A DNA stretch of 64,000 bases from Actinomyces haliotis (lineage in GTDB: Bacteria; Actinomycetota; Actinomycetes; Actinomycetales; Actinomycetaceae). The notes under the pieces were generated by a model that saw only the letters and a program-made list of their open reading frames with translations, made no database searches and was not told the origin of the DNA. The DNA lies in the NCBI RefSeq assembly GCF_015355765.1, contig NZ_JACWNA010000005.1:1-64000 (forward strand). Reading direction: 5' to 3'. The position numbers and the translations under genes are program-made. The stretch's first letter is position 1, and the number at the start of each line of letters is the position of its first letter. This document shows positions 26,706-35,661 of the stretch, one piece after another.

Positions 26706-27677
26706 GTGAGCGAGTCGGCTAGCGTCCGGCGGGTGACTTGCGCACCGCTCCCGCCCGGACGACCTGTCCTCCGGACTGCTCTCGGACTCGCCTGCCTCGT
26801 CGCCGCCGGCTGGACGGCCAGCGTCGCTGTCGCGGTGCTCCGAGGCCTGCACCCCGCGACGGCCGTCCTCCTCGCGGTCGTGACGCTGCTCGGCCTCGGG
26901 CTCCTCGTCTCAGGCCTGCGAGGACTCCCCGATGCACGGGCGGGGCGCAGAGGGAGCGGGCGCCGTGTCCTCGCGGGCGTCGGGCGCGCACTTCTCGCCG
27001 TCCTCTTCCTCGCACTGGCGGGGGCCACCGCCTGGCTCCGTCCCGCCGCCGCGACGAGCGAGAGGATCGCCGACGGCGTCACCGTCGCTGAGAGCTCGAC
27101 CGAGATCGTCCTGCGCCCCGCGACCGGGACGGCCACGACCGGTCTCGTGCTCCAACCGGGCGCCCTCGTCGCGCCCCAGGCGTACGTGCCGCTCGCCTCG
27201 GACGTCGCCGCGGGCGGCTACGAGGTCGTCATCGTCAAGCAGCGGCTCCAGGTCGCCTTCCTCGCCACGGGCGCCGCCGAGGCCGTCATCGCCCACCACC
27301 CCGAGGTCACCACGTGGGCCGTCGGAGGACACAGTCTCGGTGGCGTCGTCGCCGCGCGCGAGGTCGACGCCCCGGCCGTGCGCGGCCTCCTCCTGTGGGC
27401 CGCCTACCCCGCCAGCCGGGTCGCGGACGAGGAGGGCCTCGACATCACCTCGGTCACCGCGAGCGCTAACGGGCTCACCACGCCCGCGAAGGTGGCCGGC
27501 ACCCGGAACCTGCTCCCCGCCGGTACCCGCTTCGTGGAGGTGGACGGCGCCGTCCACGCTGACTTCGGGGACTACGGGCCCCAGGACGGAGACGGAGAGC
27601 CGACGACGAGCTGCACGAGCGCCCAGGAGCAGATCGTCGCCGCCTCCCAGGCACTGCTCTCCGGCCTCGCGCGCTAG
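26706..27677 (+). CDS. Membrane-anchored alpha/beta hydrolase
   Basis: A 323-residue protein. Residues about 20-110 contain two or three membrane segments (LGLACLVAAGWTASVAVAVL, ATAVLLAVVTLLGLGLLVSG, GRALLAVLFLALAGATAWL), and the rest is an extracytoplasmic alpha/beta-hydrolase domain with the nucleophile elbow WAVGGHSLGGVVAA (Ser about 214) and a late VDGAVHADFGDYG carrying the likely catalytic His. This layout matches a family of actinobacterial exported hydrolases. The substrate is unknown. The start at 26706 (GTG) is the likeliest. Confidence 0.8.
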   Translation: MSESASVRRVTCAPLPPGRPVLRTALGLACLVAAGWTASVAVAVLRGLHPATAVLLAVVTLLGLGLLVSGLRGLPDARAGRRGSGRRVLAGVGRALLAVLFLALAGATAWLRPAAATSERIADGVTVAESSTEIVLRPATGTATTGLVLQPGALVAPQAYVPLASDVAAGGYEVVIVKQRLQVAFLATGAAEAVIAHHPEVTTWAVGGHSLGGVVAAREVDAPAVRGLLLWAAYPASRVADEEGLDITSVTASANGLTTPAKVAGTRNLLPAGTRFVEVDGAVHADFGDYGPQDGDGEPTTSCTSAQEQIVAASQALLSGLAR

Positions 27678-27727
27678 GCGTCGTTCCCTCGGGAGTGCGC
27701 CGACCCGGGCCGGGACCGGGACCGTGC

Positions 27728-28939
27728 TCAGACGGGGAGCGCGAGGCACGCTCGGACGATCGCCGGGAGCCGTGCGGCGACGGCGAGCCGCGGGAGCGCG
27801 TCGAGCGCGTCCTCGAGCCCCGGCAACCGTTCCCAGGCGCCCGCCTGAATCGCCCTCACGACGGCGAGAGCCGTCTCGGGACGGTTCTCGAGCGCCGAGT
27901 GCCCGCCGTCGATCGTCACGAGGACGCCGTGGGGGAGCCCGGCCGCCGCCCGGCGCGCCACCTCCGGCGGGGTCGTCATGTCGCGGCGCCCCGAGACGAC
28001 GACGGTCGGCCAGGTGAAGCGGCGCAGCGCCCGCGGCAGGTCGTGCTCCTCGCCCTCGAAGGGGGCGTCCGGCGCCTCGGAACCCGCGACCCGCCCGTAC
28101 GCGAGCGCGACGTCGAGCGGGGCGCCGTCGGGCGCGGGGGAGAAGTCGAGCTCGCGCCGGGCGAGGGCGGAGACGAGGTCGTACTCGTAGAAGGCGGGCC
28201 AGCTGCCGCCCTCGGGCTCCGGGCCGTGGCCCGCCCACGCCAGCAGCAGGGCCCGGGCGAGGCGTCCCCGCCCGCGGCGCCACGCCGCCGTGACGCGGCG
28301 CGCGAGGTCGGCGCCGCCGAGCTCGTGGGCGGCTCGCAAAGCGTCGACGAGCTCGTCGTCGGGGACGCCGTCGCCGGACAGGGACCTGACCCTGGCCGCG
28401 AGCACGGACGTCCCCGGGACGGACCCGTCCCACAGGGCGGCGCGCACGGCCCGCCGCTCGGCGCGCAGGGCCCGGGCGGTGAGCAGCGGCGAGTCGAGGA
28501 CCATGGCGGCGACGCGCTCGGGCGCCCGCTCACCGAGCGCGGCCGCCAGGTAGGCGCCGTAGGAGGAGCCGTAGACGAGGGCGCGCGGTGCCCCGACGGC
28601 GTCGAGGACCGCGAGGAGGTCATCCACGACCGCGTCCACCGTGAGGTCCTCGGGGAGGAGGTCGTGCCCGGTCGTGTCACGGCGGGAGAGGCCCACGCCC
28701 CGGTGCTCGACCATGAGGACGTCGGTGCCGAGGCGCGCCGCCCTCGCGCGGAGGCCCGCGTAGGGCAGCACGGAGGCGAGGCCCGGACCGCCCGGGATGA
28801 CGAGGACCGGCTCGTCGGTGACCGGTCCCGTGCGCACGTAGCGCAGGTCGAGGGCGCGGGCGCGCGAGAGCGGCCGTCGCACCGTCCCCTGACCGGGGAG
28901 GGCGGCGGCCGCTCGTGGCAGCACCTGGCGCATGATCAT
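27728..28939 (-). CDS. Alpha/beta hydrolase, prolyl aminopeptidase-like
   Basis: A 403-residue protein of the proline iminopeptidase-like S33 group. It shows the oxyanion strand VLVIPGGPGLASVLPYAGLR, VLMVEHRGVGLSRRD, the nucleophile motif LVYGSSYGAYLAAAL (Ser in GSSYG), a cap domain, the acid VVVSGRRDMTTPPEV and the His in TIDGGHSALENRPETA. The GGPG and HRGxGxS motifs are diagnostic. Whether it cleaves N-terminal proline or another ester or amide is not determined. ATG at 28939 or 28933 are both possible. It converges on the preceding hydrolase gene. Confidence 0.85.
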   Translation of the reverse strand: MIMRQVLPRAAAALPGQGTVRRPLSRARALDLRYVRTGPVTDEPVLVIPGGPGLASVLPYAGLRARAARLGTDVLMVEHRGVGLSRRDTTGHDLLPEDLTVDAVVDDLLAVLDAVGAPRALVYGSSYGAYLAAALGERAPERVAAMVLDSPLLTARALRAERRAVRAALWDGSVPGTSVLAARVRSLSGDGVPDDELVDALRAAHELGGADLARRVTAAWRRGRGRLARALLLAWAGHGPEPEGGSWPAFYEYDLVSALARRELDFSPAPDGAPLDVALAYGRVAGSEAPDAPFEGEEHDLPRALRRFTWPTVVVSGRRDMTTPPEVARRAAAGLPHGVLVTIDGGHSALENRPETALAVVRAIQAGAWERLPGLEDALDALPRLAVAARLPAIVRACLALPV

Positions 28940-29079
28940 GCAGCGCAGGCTACGACTCCGGGCGCGCACCCGCGCGCCGGCCGCGCTCCACGCTCGCCGC
29001 GACGCCGCGCCCCGAGCCCTGCCTGCGGCGCGTCGCGCTCCGCGAGGGCCTGCCTGGTCGCTCGGTGTGGGCGTCTGCC

Positions 29080-29796
29080 TCAGCTGAGCGCGGCTGCGAC
29101 GGCGAGGCGCAGGGAGTCCTGGAAGCGGGTCTCGCGGTCCTCGGCGGACATGTCGCCGGAGTGGTCGAGGAGGTGGTCAGAGATGGTGAGGACGGCGAGG
29201 GCCTGGGTGCCGTGCTCGGCGGCGGTGCCGTAGAGGGCAGCGGCCTCCATCTCGACGGCGAGGGTGCCGTAGCGGGCCAGGGCCTCGGTCTGGCCCTCGG
29301 GCGTGAAGTAGAAGTGGTCGCGGGAGATGATCGTCCCGGCGTGGACGCGGTCCGTCATGCCCGCGGCCTCGGCCTCGGCCCAGGCGGCCTGGGCGAGGTG
29401 GAAGTCGGCGACGGCGGAGAAGTTGACGCCGGGGACGCGCAGCTGGTTCATCGCGGAGTCGGTGTGGGCGCCGGTGGCGATGACGACGTCGCCGACGTGG
29501 ACGTGCGTGCTGATTCCGCCGGCCGTCCCGACGCGGATGATGCGCTGGACGCCGAACTGGCTGAAGAGCTCGGTGGCGTAGATGGTGAAGGAGGGCTGGC
29601 CCATCCCGGAGCCCATGACGGAGAGCGGCTTGCCCTCGTGGGTGCCGGTGAAGCCGAGCATCCCGCGGACGTCGGTGACGAGACGGGGCTCGTCGAGGAC
29701 GGCATCGGCGATGCGCTGGGCGCGCTTGGGGTCGCCGGGCATGAGGACGGCGGGGGCGAAGTCGCCGGGCTCGGCGGCAATGTGGGGCGTGGCCAT
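29080..29796 (-). CDS. deoD: Purine nucleoside phosphorylase, DeoD type
   Basis: A 238-residue hexameric-type phosphorylase that splits purine (deoxy)nucleosides with phosphate. Motifs: VLMPGDPKRAQRIAD (phosphate site), GMGQPSFTIYATELFSQFGV, RVGTAGGI, and AVEMEAAALYGTAAEHG with TISDHL (base and ribose sites). Length and motif order are normal. AGAAGGAAC precedes the ATG. It is divergent from the NSS transporter gene across about 290 bp. Confidence 0.95.
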   Translation of the reverse strand: MATPHIAAEPGDFAPAVLMPGDPKRAQRIADAVLDEPRLVTDVRGMLGFTGTHEGKPLSVMGSGMGQPSFTIYATELFSQFGVQRIIRVGTAGGISTHVHVGDVVIATGAHTDSAMNQLRVPGVNFSAVADFHLAQAAWAEAEAAGMTDRVHAGTIISRDHFYFTPEGQTEALARYGTLAVEMEAAALYGTAAEHGTQALAVLTISDHLLDHSGDMSAEDRETRFQDSLRLAVAAALS

Positions 29797-30088
29797 GGGG
29801 TTCCTTCTCGCGGTGCGGGGCGCCCGCGGGGGTGCGGGGCGTCCGAGGCGTCGTGGGCGCCCTGCGGGGCGCGCGGACGCGCGACGGCGTCGGGTGCCGG
29901 AAGAGCACCCTTAGTCCGGCACAGTGTCGCACAGCACAGGCGTCTCGGATCATGGGACACCATCTGCACGACACATGGTCACGACTACCTTCCCGAGCCA
30001 TCAGCGTCCCTGCGCGCCCGCGCAGGTCAGTGACGCCCGACCACTTCGGTCGGCGTACGACGACCACCCCTCACAAGAGGTTCACCCC

Positions 30089-31663
30089 ATGTCCACCTCA
30101 CCCAGCACGTCCGAGACCGGGCGCGAGCAGTGGTCCGGCCAGCTCGGCTTCCTCATGGCGGCCATCGGCTCCGCCGTCGGCCTGGGCAACATCTGGCGCT
30201 TCCCCGGCGTCGCCTACTCCAACGGCGGGGGCGCCTTCATGGTGCCCTACATCTGCGCGCTGCTCCTGGCAGGCGTGCCGTTCCTCTTCCTGGACTACTC
30301 GCTCGGCCACCGGTTCCGCGGCTCGGCCCCGGCCGTCTTCCGCCGTCTCGCGCGACGCTTCGAGTGGCTCGGCTGGTACCAGGTGTTCATCTGCTTCGTC
30401 ATCCAGACGTACTACGCCGTGATCCTCGCCTGGTCGCTGCGGTACATCTTCTTCTCCGTCAACACCGCCTGGGGTGATGACGCAGGAGGCTTCTTCAACA
30501 AGTTCATCGGGCTGTCCGAGCTCTCCGCCGACGGCACCCCGTCCCTCACGTACGAGCCCGTCCACGGCGTCATCATCCCGCTCGTCATCGTGTGGATCCT
30601 CGCGCTGTTCATCATCGCCCGCGGCGTCGCCAACGGCGTCGAGAAGGCCAACAAGTTCTTCCTCCCGCTCCTCGTCGTCATGTTCGCGGCGCTCGTGATC
30701 CGGGCACTCTTCCTCCCGGGCGCGGCTCAGGGGCTCAACGCGCTGTTCACCCCGGACTGGTCCGACCTGGGTCAGTCCCGCGTGTGGATGGCCGCCTTCG
30801 GCCAGATCTTCTTCTCCCTGTCCATCGGCTTCGGCATCATGCTCACCTACGCGTCCTACCTGCGGAAGCGCTCCAACCTCGTGGGCACCGGGCTCGTCGC
30901 CGCCTTCGCGAACTCCTCCTTCGAGCTCCTCGCCGGCATCGGCGTCTTCGCCACGCTCGGCTTCATGGCGCACACCCAGGGCGTCGGGGTCTCCGACCTC
31001 GACAACATCGCGGGCGTCTCCCTGTCCTTCGTCACCTTCCCGACGGTCGTCGGCCAGATGCCCGGCGGCGCGATCTTCGGCGTCCTCTTCTTCGGGTCGT
31101 TCTTCATGGCGGGCCTGACCAGCCTCATCTCGATCATCCAGGTGGTCGCCGCGGGCTTCTCCGAGAAGTTCGCCTGGTCCACCCCCAAGGCCACCCTCAT
31201 CACGGGCATCCCGTCCGCGATCATCTCCTTCATCCTCTTCGGCTCCTCGTCAGGCATGTACAACCTCGACGTCGTCGACGCCTTCATCAACAACATCGGC
31301 GTCGTCTCCGCCGCCGTCATCGCCTGCGTCGGCGTGGGCCTCGTGCTGCGTCGTCTCAAGGAGCTCCAGCGCCACCTCAACGTCGTCTCCGAGACGCGTG
31401 TCATCGGAACCTGGTGGCGCGTCATGATCGCCGCCGTCATCCCGATCCTGCTCGGTGTCATGTTCGTCCAGACCGCCTGGTCCTACGCCCGCGACGGATA
31501 CGGCTACTCCACCAGCTTCGAGGCCGTCTTCGGCTGGGGCATGCTGTTCCTCGTCGCCGTCGCCACCGTCGTCCTCACCCTCGTCCCGTGGCGCTTCGAC
31601 GTCGATGACTTCACGCCGCTCGACCTCGAGGACCCGCGCCTGACCTCCGAGGAGGTGAACTGA
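30089..31663 (+). CDS. Sodium:neurotransmitter symporter (NSS) family, methionine/alanine-type importer
   Basis: A 524-residue transporter with 12 membrane segments. The NSS signature is at the first helix: QLGFLMAAIGSAVGLGNIWR then FPGVAYSNGGGAFMVPYI, which form the sodium and substrate sites. Other landmarks are FGQIFFSLSIGFGIMLTYAS (helix 6) and FASYL-like loop. In Corynebacterium the related MetP works with the small protein MetS, and here a MetS-like gene starts one base after the stop, so methionine and alanine import is the best guess. GGAGG-like AAGAGG is upstream of ATG 30089. Confidence 0.9.
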   Translation: MSTSPSTSETGREQWSGQLGFLMAAIGSAVGLGNIWRFPGVAYSNGGGAFMVPYICALLLAGVPFLFLDYSLGHRFRGSAPAVFRRLARRFEWLGWYQVFICFVIQTYYAVILAWSLRYIFFSVNTAWGDDAGGFFNKFIGLSELSADGTPSLTYEPVHGVIIPLVIVWILALFIIARGVANGVEKANKFFLPLLVVMFAALVIRALFLPGAAQGLNALFTPDWSDLGQSRVWMAAFGQIFFSLSIGFGIMLTYASYLRKRSNLVGTGLVAAFANSSFELLAGIGVFATLGFMAHTQGVGVSDLDNIAGVSLSFVTFPTVVGQMPGGAIFGVLFFGSFFMAGLTSLISIIQVVAAGFSEKFAWSTPKATLITGIPSAIISFILFGSSSGMYNLDVVDAFINNIGVVSAAVIACVGVGLVLRRLKELQRHLNVVSETRVIGTWWRVMIAAVIPILLGVMFVQTAWSYARDGYGYSTSFEAVFGWGMLFLVAVATVVLTLVPWRFDVDDFTPLDLEDPRLTSEEVN

Positions 31664-31664
31664 C

Positions 31665-31838
31665 GTGACCGGATCCGCCATCGCCCTCATGGTCGTCGCC
31701 ATCGTCATCATCTGGGGCGGTCTCGCCGCCGCAGCGGTCTCGCTCATCGTGCGAGGTCGTCGGGAGGACCGTGAGGCGCGTGCCGCCGCGTCCGCGGCCG
31801 CGCACGCCCACCTGCACGAGGGTGCTCCCACGAGCTGA
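31665..31838 (+). CDS. MetS-like small subunit of the NSS transporter
   Basis: A 57-residue protein starting at GTG 31665, one base after the stop of the large subunit, with GGAGG 31651-31655. It has one membrane helix (SAIALMVVAIVIIWGGLAAA) and a charged, Ala/His-rich tail (RGRREDREARAAASAAAHAH). Size, the W-G-G in the helix and its position match the MetS family of methionine/alanine NSS importers (PF16951-like). It is easily missed because of its length. Confidence 0.85.
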   Translation: MTGSAIALMVVAIVIIWGGLAAAAVSLIVRGRREDREARAAASAAAHAHLHEGAPTS

Positions 31839-31887
31839 CCCGCTCGTCCTCCAAGGAGGACGGTCATCCGCGTCGGGCGCCCCGACG

Positions 31888-31936
31888 TGACGTACCCGGC
31901 CCGGACGGTCTCCCACCGTCCGGGCCGGGTACGTCA
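31888..31936. terminator. Very strong perfect hairpin after metS
   Basis: A perfect 22-bp inverted repeat (31888-31909 and 31915-31936; it begins TGACGTACCCGGCCC) with a 5-nt loop CTCCC. It is almost certainly the terminator of the transporter operon. The right arm ends only two bases before the ATG of the next gene, so that gene has no room for a leader or ribosome site. Confidence 0.85.
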
Positions 31937-31938
31937 GA

Positions 31939-32778
31939 ATGACGCCCATGACCGACCAGACCAGCACTCCCGCCGACCAGCGGACGTCGCCCGCCCTCGT
32001 CGCCTTCGACCTGGACGACACCCTCGCTCCCTCGAAGTCGCCCGTCCCCGAGCCGATGGCTCGTGCGCTGCGGGCGCTCCTCGACGTCGTGCCCGTCTGC
32101 GTCATCTCCGGCGGCCAGATCAACCAGTTCCGCGACCAGGTCCTCGCCCGCATCGGCGCGAGCCCCTCCGAGCTCACGCGCCTCCACCTCATGCCCACCT
32201 GCGGCACCCGCTACTACCGCTACGAGGGCACCGCCTCCGAGACCTCCGACGACGCGCTCGCCGGCTGGACCCTCGAGTACGCCAACGACCTCACCCCCGA
32301 GCAGATCACCGAGGGCTTCGCCATCGTCGAGCGCGAGGCCCGTCGGCTCGGCCTGTGGGAGACGGAGACCTGGGGCCCCGTCCTCGAGGACCGCGGCAGC
32401 CAGATCACCTTCTCCGCCCTCGGACAGGAGGCCCCCGTGGACGCCAAGCGCGCCTGGGACCCCACGGGCGAGAAGAAGTCCGCCCTGCGCGACGCGGTCG
32501 CCCCCTACCTGCCCGAGCTCGAGGTGCGCTCCGGCGGCTCGACCAGCGTCGACATCACCCTCAGGGGCGTCGACAAGGCCTACGGCATGCGTCGCCTCGC
32601 CGAGGTCACCGGCATCGCCCTGGACGACATGCTCTTCGTCGGCGACCGGCTCGACCCGGCCGGCAACGACTACCCGGTCAAGGCGCTCGGCGTCCCCTGC
32701 CACGCCGTCACGGGCTGGGAGGACACCGCCGAGTACGTCACCGATCTCGCTGCTCGGCTCGCCGCGGCCCGCCACTGA
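31939..32778 (+). CDS. HAD-IIB family phosphatase (phosphomannomutase/SPP-like)
   Basis: A 279-residue haloacid-dehalogenase hydrolase. Motif I is ALVAFDLDDTLAPSKSP (nucleophile Asp), followed by VCVISGGQINQF (motif II Ser/Thr equivalent), GEKKSALRD and DKAYGMRRLAEVTG (motif III Lys), and FVGDRLDPAGNDYPVKALG (motif IV acidic pair). The C2B-type cap region places it with HAD-IIB sugar phosphatases and eukaryotic-type phosphomannomutases. Two start codons (31939, 31948) lack any ribosome site, and the ATG sits two bases behind a terminator stem, so translation of a leaderless mRNA is likely. Confidence 0.85.
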   Translation: MTPMTDQTSTPADQRTSPALVAFDLDDTLAPSKSPVPEPMARALRALLDVVPVCVISGGQINQFRDQVLARIGASPSELTRLHLMPTCGTRYYRYEGTASETSDDALAGWTLEYANDLTPEQITEGFAIVEREARRLGLWETETWGPVLEDRGSQITFSALGQEAPVDAKRAWDPTGEKKSALRDAVAPYLPELEVRSGGSTSVDITLRGVDKAYGMRRLAEVTGIALDDMLFVGDRLDPAGNDYPVKALGVPCHAVTGWEDTAEYVTDLAARLAAARH

Positions 32779-32969
32779 GGAGCACCGAGCAGGTGACCCC
32801 CGGCTCAGACGAGTACCCGACGCGGCGGACCGCCCCCGAGGCGGCCGCCGGGTCGCCTCGTCGTGCCCGTGCGACGTGCTCTGCTGAGGGGAGCGGCGGC
32901 GGGGGTCCGACGAGGGGCGGCGCCGCCCGGCTTCACGGTGCCCTCACCCGGTTCTGGGAGGCCCGCACC

Positions 32970-34730
32970 GTGACCTTCCGCAGGACGGTGCGCACCACCG
33001 TCCTGCTCGTCGTCACCGGAGTCCTCAGCCTCCTGCTCGGCGTCGTCACGGCGAGCGCCTCCTCGCCGGTCGGGCCGCACCAGGCGGAGTGGTCGACGAC
33101 GCTCGACTCCTCGGTCTCCCTCGACCTCGGACCTCTCGGATCGGTCTCCCTGGACTCGCCGGTCGCACCGCTCGGCGTCGACGTCGTCCTGGGCGAGATC
33201 CCGGCCGCGGCGGACGCCTCCGCGGTGTCCTCGAAGAGCGTCGGCATCGACCTGTCCTCGGACGGCGCCGCCTACGTCAACCTCGTCAGCCACCCCGAGC
33301 CCACGATCGAGGCCGGGGTGAGGGCGCTCGCCGCGGACGCGCTGCGCCGCGCCGGGCTCCTCGAGTCGGTCGTCCTGTGCCTCGTCGCAGCCGGGCGGCT
33401 GGCCACGGCCGGGCGCCTGCGCGACGCTGTGCGGGCGGGTCTGGCGCGCGGACCGGCCTCCGCCCTCGTCGCCTCCACCACCGCGGTCGCCGTCGCGGCG
33501 CTCCTCGTTCCGCGTCTGACCACCGCCACCCCGGCGGAGAGCACCCTCGACGTCCTGTCGGGGACCGCCCTCGCCGACGCCCGGGTGTCGGGCCGCGTCG
33601 CCGACGTCATCGAGGCCTACGGACCGCGCGTCAAGACCTTCCTCGACAAGGACGAGCGCTTCTACACGGCCGCCGAGGCCAACCTGCGCGCCGCCTGGTC
33701 CGCCTCCGAGGCTGTCGGAGGCACCACTGCCGTCACCGCCGCGGACGGCGCGGTCGACGACGACGCCGTCGCCTCGGCGGCAGCCACCGCCCTGGCGCGC
33801 GAGCGGCTCACCGACCAAGTCGTCTCGCCCGCGCCGACCGACGAATCCGGTACGACGCCCTCCACCGGTTCGACCGCCGCGGCGACGCAGGGCTCGACGC
33901 CGCGCACCACCGGGGCGCTCACGACGACCCAGGACGGCACCGTCACCGCCGTCATGAGCACCGACCTGCACTGCAACCTCGACATGATCGCGTTGGCCGG
34001 CACCCTCGACGAGGTCGCCGGGGCCGCGGTCCACATGGAAGACGGCGACCTCACGATGACCGGCTCCTCAGCCGAGCAGGTCTGCGTCGACGCGCTGAAC
34101 AGGGCGGTCCCGAGCGGCACCGCCCGGATCGCCACGATCGGCAACCACGACTCCGCCGACACCGCCGCCCGACTTCGCGCCATGGGGTGGACCGTCACCG
34201 ACGGCACCGTCCAGAAGGTCGCGGGCCTCACCGTCCTCGGCGACGTCGACGCCGATCGCACCGACGCCTCCGGCACCCGCCAGCGCGGCGACGAGACGGT
34301 CGCGCAGCTCGGCGAGAGGCTCGACGACGTCGCGTGCCGCTCGCTCGCGGCCGGCCGCCGCGTCGACGTCATGCTCATCCACGAGCCGTACACCTTCGAC
34401 CCCATGCAGGCCTCCGGCTGCACGCCCCTCCTCCTGGCCGGTCACGTCCACCAGGAACGGGGGATGAGCGTCACCCAGGGGAAGGACGGCCCCGTGGCCG
34501 GCCTCATCAGCGGGGCGGGCAAGGGCGGCACCTCCCTGGGCGCCGTCACCCAGGACGCCTACCTCCACGTCCTGTCCTTCTCCTCCGACGGCGACCTGCT
34601 CGCCTGGTGCGCGATCGTCGTCCACCCCGACGCCTCGGTGACCGTTGGGGCGTGGGAGCCCGTGCCCGCGGTCGGGACGGCCGGCGAGGGAGCCGCCACG
34701 ACGGCGACGGGTTCCGCCTCGGCGGACTGA
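32970..34730 (+). CDS. Membrane-associated metallophosphoesterase
   Basis: A 586-residue protein. It starts with a signal or anchor helix (RTTVLLVVTGVLSLLLGVVT), has a poorly conserved N-terminal half with another hydrophobic stretch (ALVASTTAVAVAALLVPRL), a Thr/Ser/Ala-rich linker, and a calcineurin-type metallophosphoesterase domain from about residue 320: AVMSTDLHCNLDMIAL (D-x-H), HMEDGD, ATIGNHDSADTA (GNHD), MLIHEP and LLAGHVHQERG (GHxH). The metal ligands are complete. GTG 32970 follows GGGAGG with ideal spacing; GTG 32793 (with GAGGAG) would add 59 residues. The outside-facing enzyme probably acts on an envelope or extracellular phosphoester. Confidence 0.82.
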   Translation: MTFRRTVRTTVLLVVTGVLSLLLGVVTASASSPVGPHQAEWSTTLDSSVSLDLGPLGSVSLDSPVAPLGVDVVLGEIPAAADASAVSSKSVGIDLSSDGAAYVNLVSHPEPTIEAGVRALAADALRRAGLLESVVLCLVAAGRLATAGRLRDAVRAGLARGPASALVASTTAVAVAALLVPRLTTATPAESTLDVLSGTALADARVSGRVADVIEAYGPRVKTFLDKDERFYTAAEANLRAAWSASEAVGGTTAVTAADGAVDDDAVASAAATALARERLTDQVVSPAPTDESGTTPSTGSTAAATQGSTPRTTGALTTTQDGTVTAVMSTDLHCNLDMIALAGTLDEVAGAAVHMEDGDLTMTGSSAEQVCVDALNRAVPSGTARIATIGNHDSADTAARLRAMGWTVTDGTVQKVAGLTVLGDVDADRTDASGTRQRGDETVAQLGERLDDVACRSLAAGRRVDVMLIHEPYTFDPMQASGCTPLLLAGHVHQERGMSVTQGKDGPVAGLISGAGKGGTSLGAVTQDAYLHVLSFSSDGDLLAWCAIVVHPDASVTVGAWEPVPAVGTAGEGAATTATGSASAD

Positions 34731-34849
34731 CGGCGGCCGCCGGCGGGGCTCGCTGGGCTGCCGGGGCGGCGCCGGCCCCGGGCCGCTGCGCGGACGGCCG
34801 CGAGGTGCACAATGGCCCCGCACGCTCACGACCACGAGGAGGACGGGAC

Positions 34850-35620
34850 ATGGCCGTCGACCCCCGCGCTCCCGCGCCTGCCGGTGCCGGGGACTCCACC
34901 GTCACCCAGGACTACCTCAAGGCCGTCTGGTCCGCCTCCGAGTGGGGTGGACCCGGTGCCTCCATCACGGGCCTCTCCCGCCGGATGGGCGTCGCGCCCT
35001 CGACCGCCTCGGAGAACGTCTCCCGGCTCGTCGAGGCCGGGCTGCTCCTTCATGAGCCCTACAAGGCGGTCACGCTCACCGAGCACGGGCGCGGGCTCGC
35101 GACCTCCATCGTGCGCCGCCATCGGCTCCTCGAGACCTACCTCGTCGAGCGCCTGGGCCTCGGCTGGGACGAGGTCCACGACGAGGCCGAGGTCCTCGAG
35201 CACGCCGTCTCCGACCGCCTCCTCGCCGCGCTCGACGAGGCGCTCGGCCACCCCGTGCGCGACCCCCACGGAGACCCCGTCCCCGCACCGGACGGCTCCT
35301 GCGTCCAGCCCGCTCTTCGCAGCGTCGATGCCCTGCGCGTCGGGCAGACCGGCGTCGTCGGACGCATCCTCGACGACGTCGACACGCTGCGCGAGCTCGC
35401 CGCGGCCGGGATCGGGCTCGACACGCCCGTCACCGTCGTCGACCGGGTGCCGGCGCCGGCTCGGCCCGAGGGAGAAAGCACTCGCCGGGGCGGCCGCTCG
35501 GCGCGACGGCGTGCCAGCGTCCTGCGGGCGGTGCTCCCCGCCGGGGCGCGGCGTCCCGAGACCGAGACCGCCATCGTCGGCTCGGCCACCGTGTGGGTGC
35601 TCGACGAGCGCGCCCGCTGA
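34850..35620 (+). CDS. DtxR/MntR-family metal-dependent regulator
   Basis: A 256-residue iron or manganese-dependent repressor. The N-terminal winged helix (TQDYLKAVWSASEWGGPGAS, SRRMGVAPSTASENVSRLVE) is followed by the dimerisation and metal domain (RRHRLLETYLVERLGLGWDE, VHDEAEVLEHAVSDRLLAAL with His/Glu ligands, and GHPVRDPHGDPVP) and a C-terminal SH3-like FeoA domain (ALRVGQTGVVGRILD). A basic insertion of about 25 residues (STRRGGRSARRRASV) lies in the FeoA part. GAGGAGG precedes ATG 34850. Its target genes are not evident nearby. Confidence 0.88.
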   Translation: MAVDPRAPAPAGAGDSTVTQDYLKAVWSASEWGGPGASITGLSRRMGVAPSTASENVSRLVEAGLLLHEPYKAVTLTEHGRGLATSIVRRHRLLETYLVERLGLGWDEVHDEAEVLEHAVSDRLLAALDEALGHPVRDPHGDPVPAPDGSCVQPALRSVDALRVGQTGVVGRILDDVDTLRELAAAGIGLDTPVTVVDRVPAPARPEGESTRRGGRSARRRASVLRAVLPAGARRPETETAIVGSATVWVLDERAR

Positions 35621-35661
35621 CGAGACGGTTCGACCACAGCCTTGCTCGCTAGGCTCAGGGC

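Noticed and set aside
31887-32969. Long in-frame extension upstream of the metallophosphoesterase
   Set aside because: It crosses a terminator hairpin and the whole HAD phosphatase gene in another frame; only GTG 32793 or 32970 are plausible starts.
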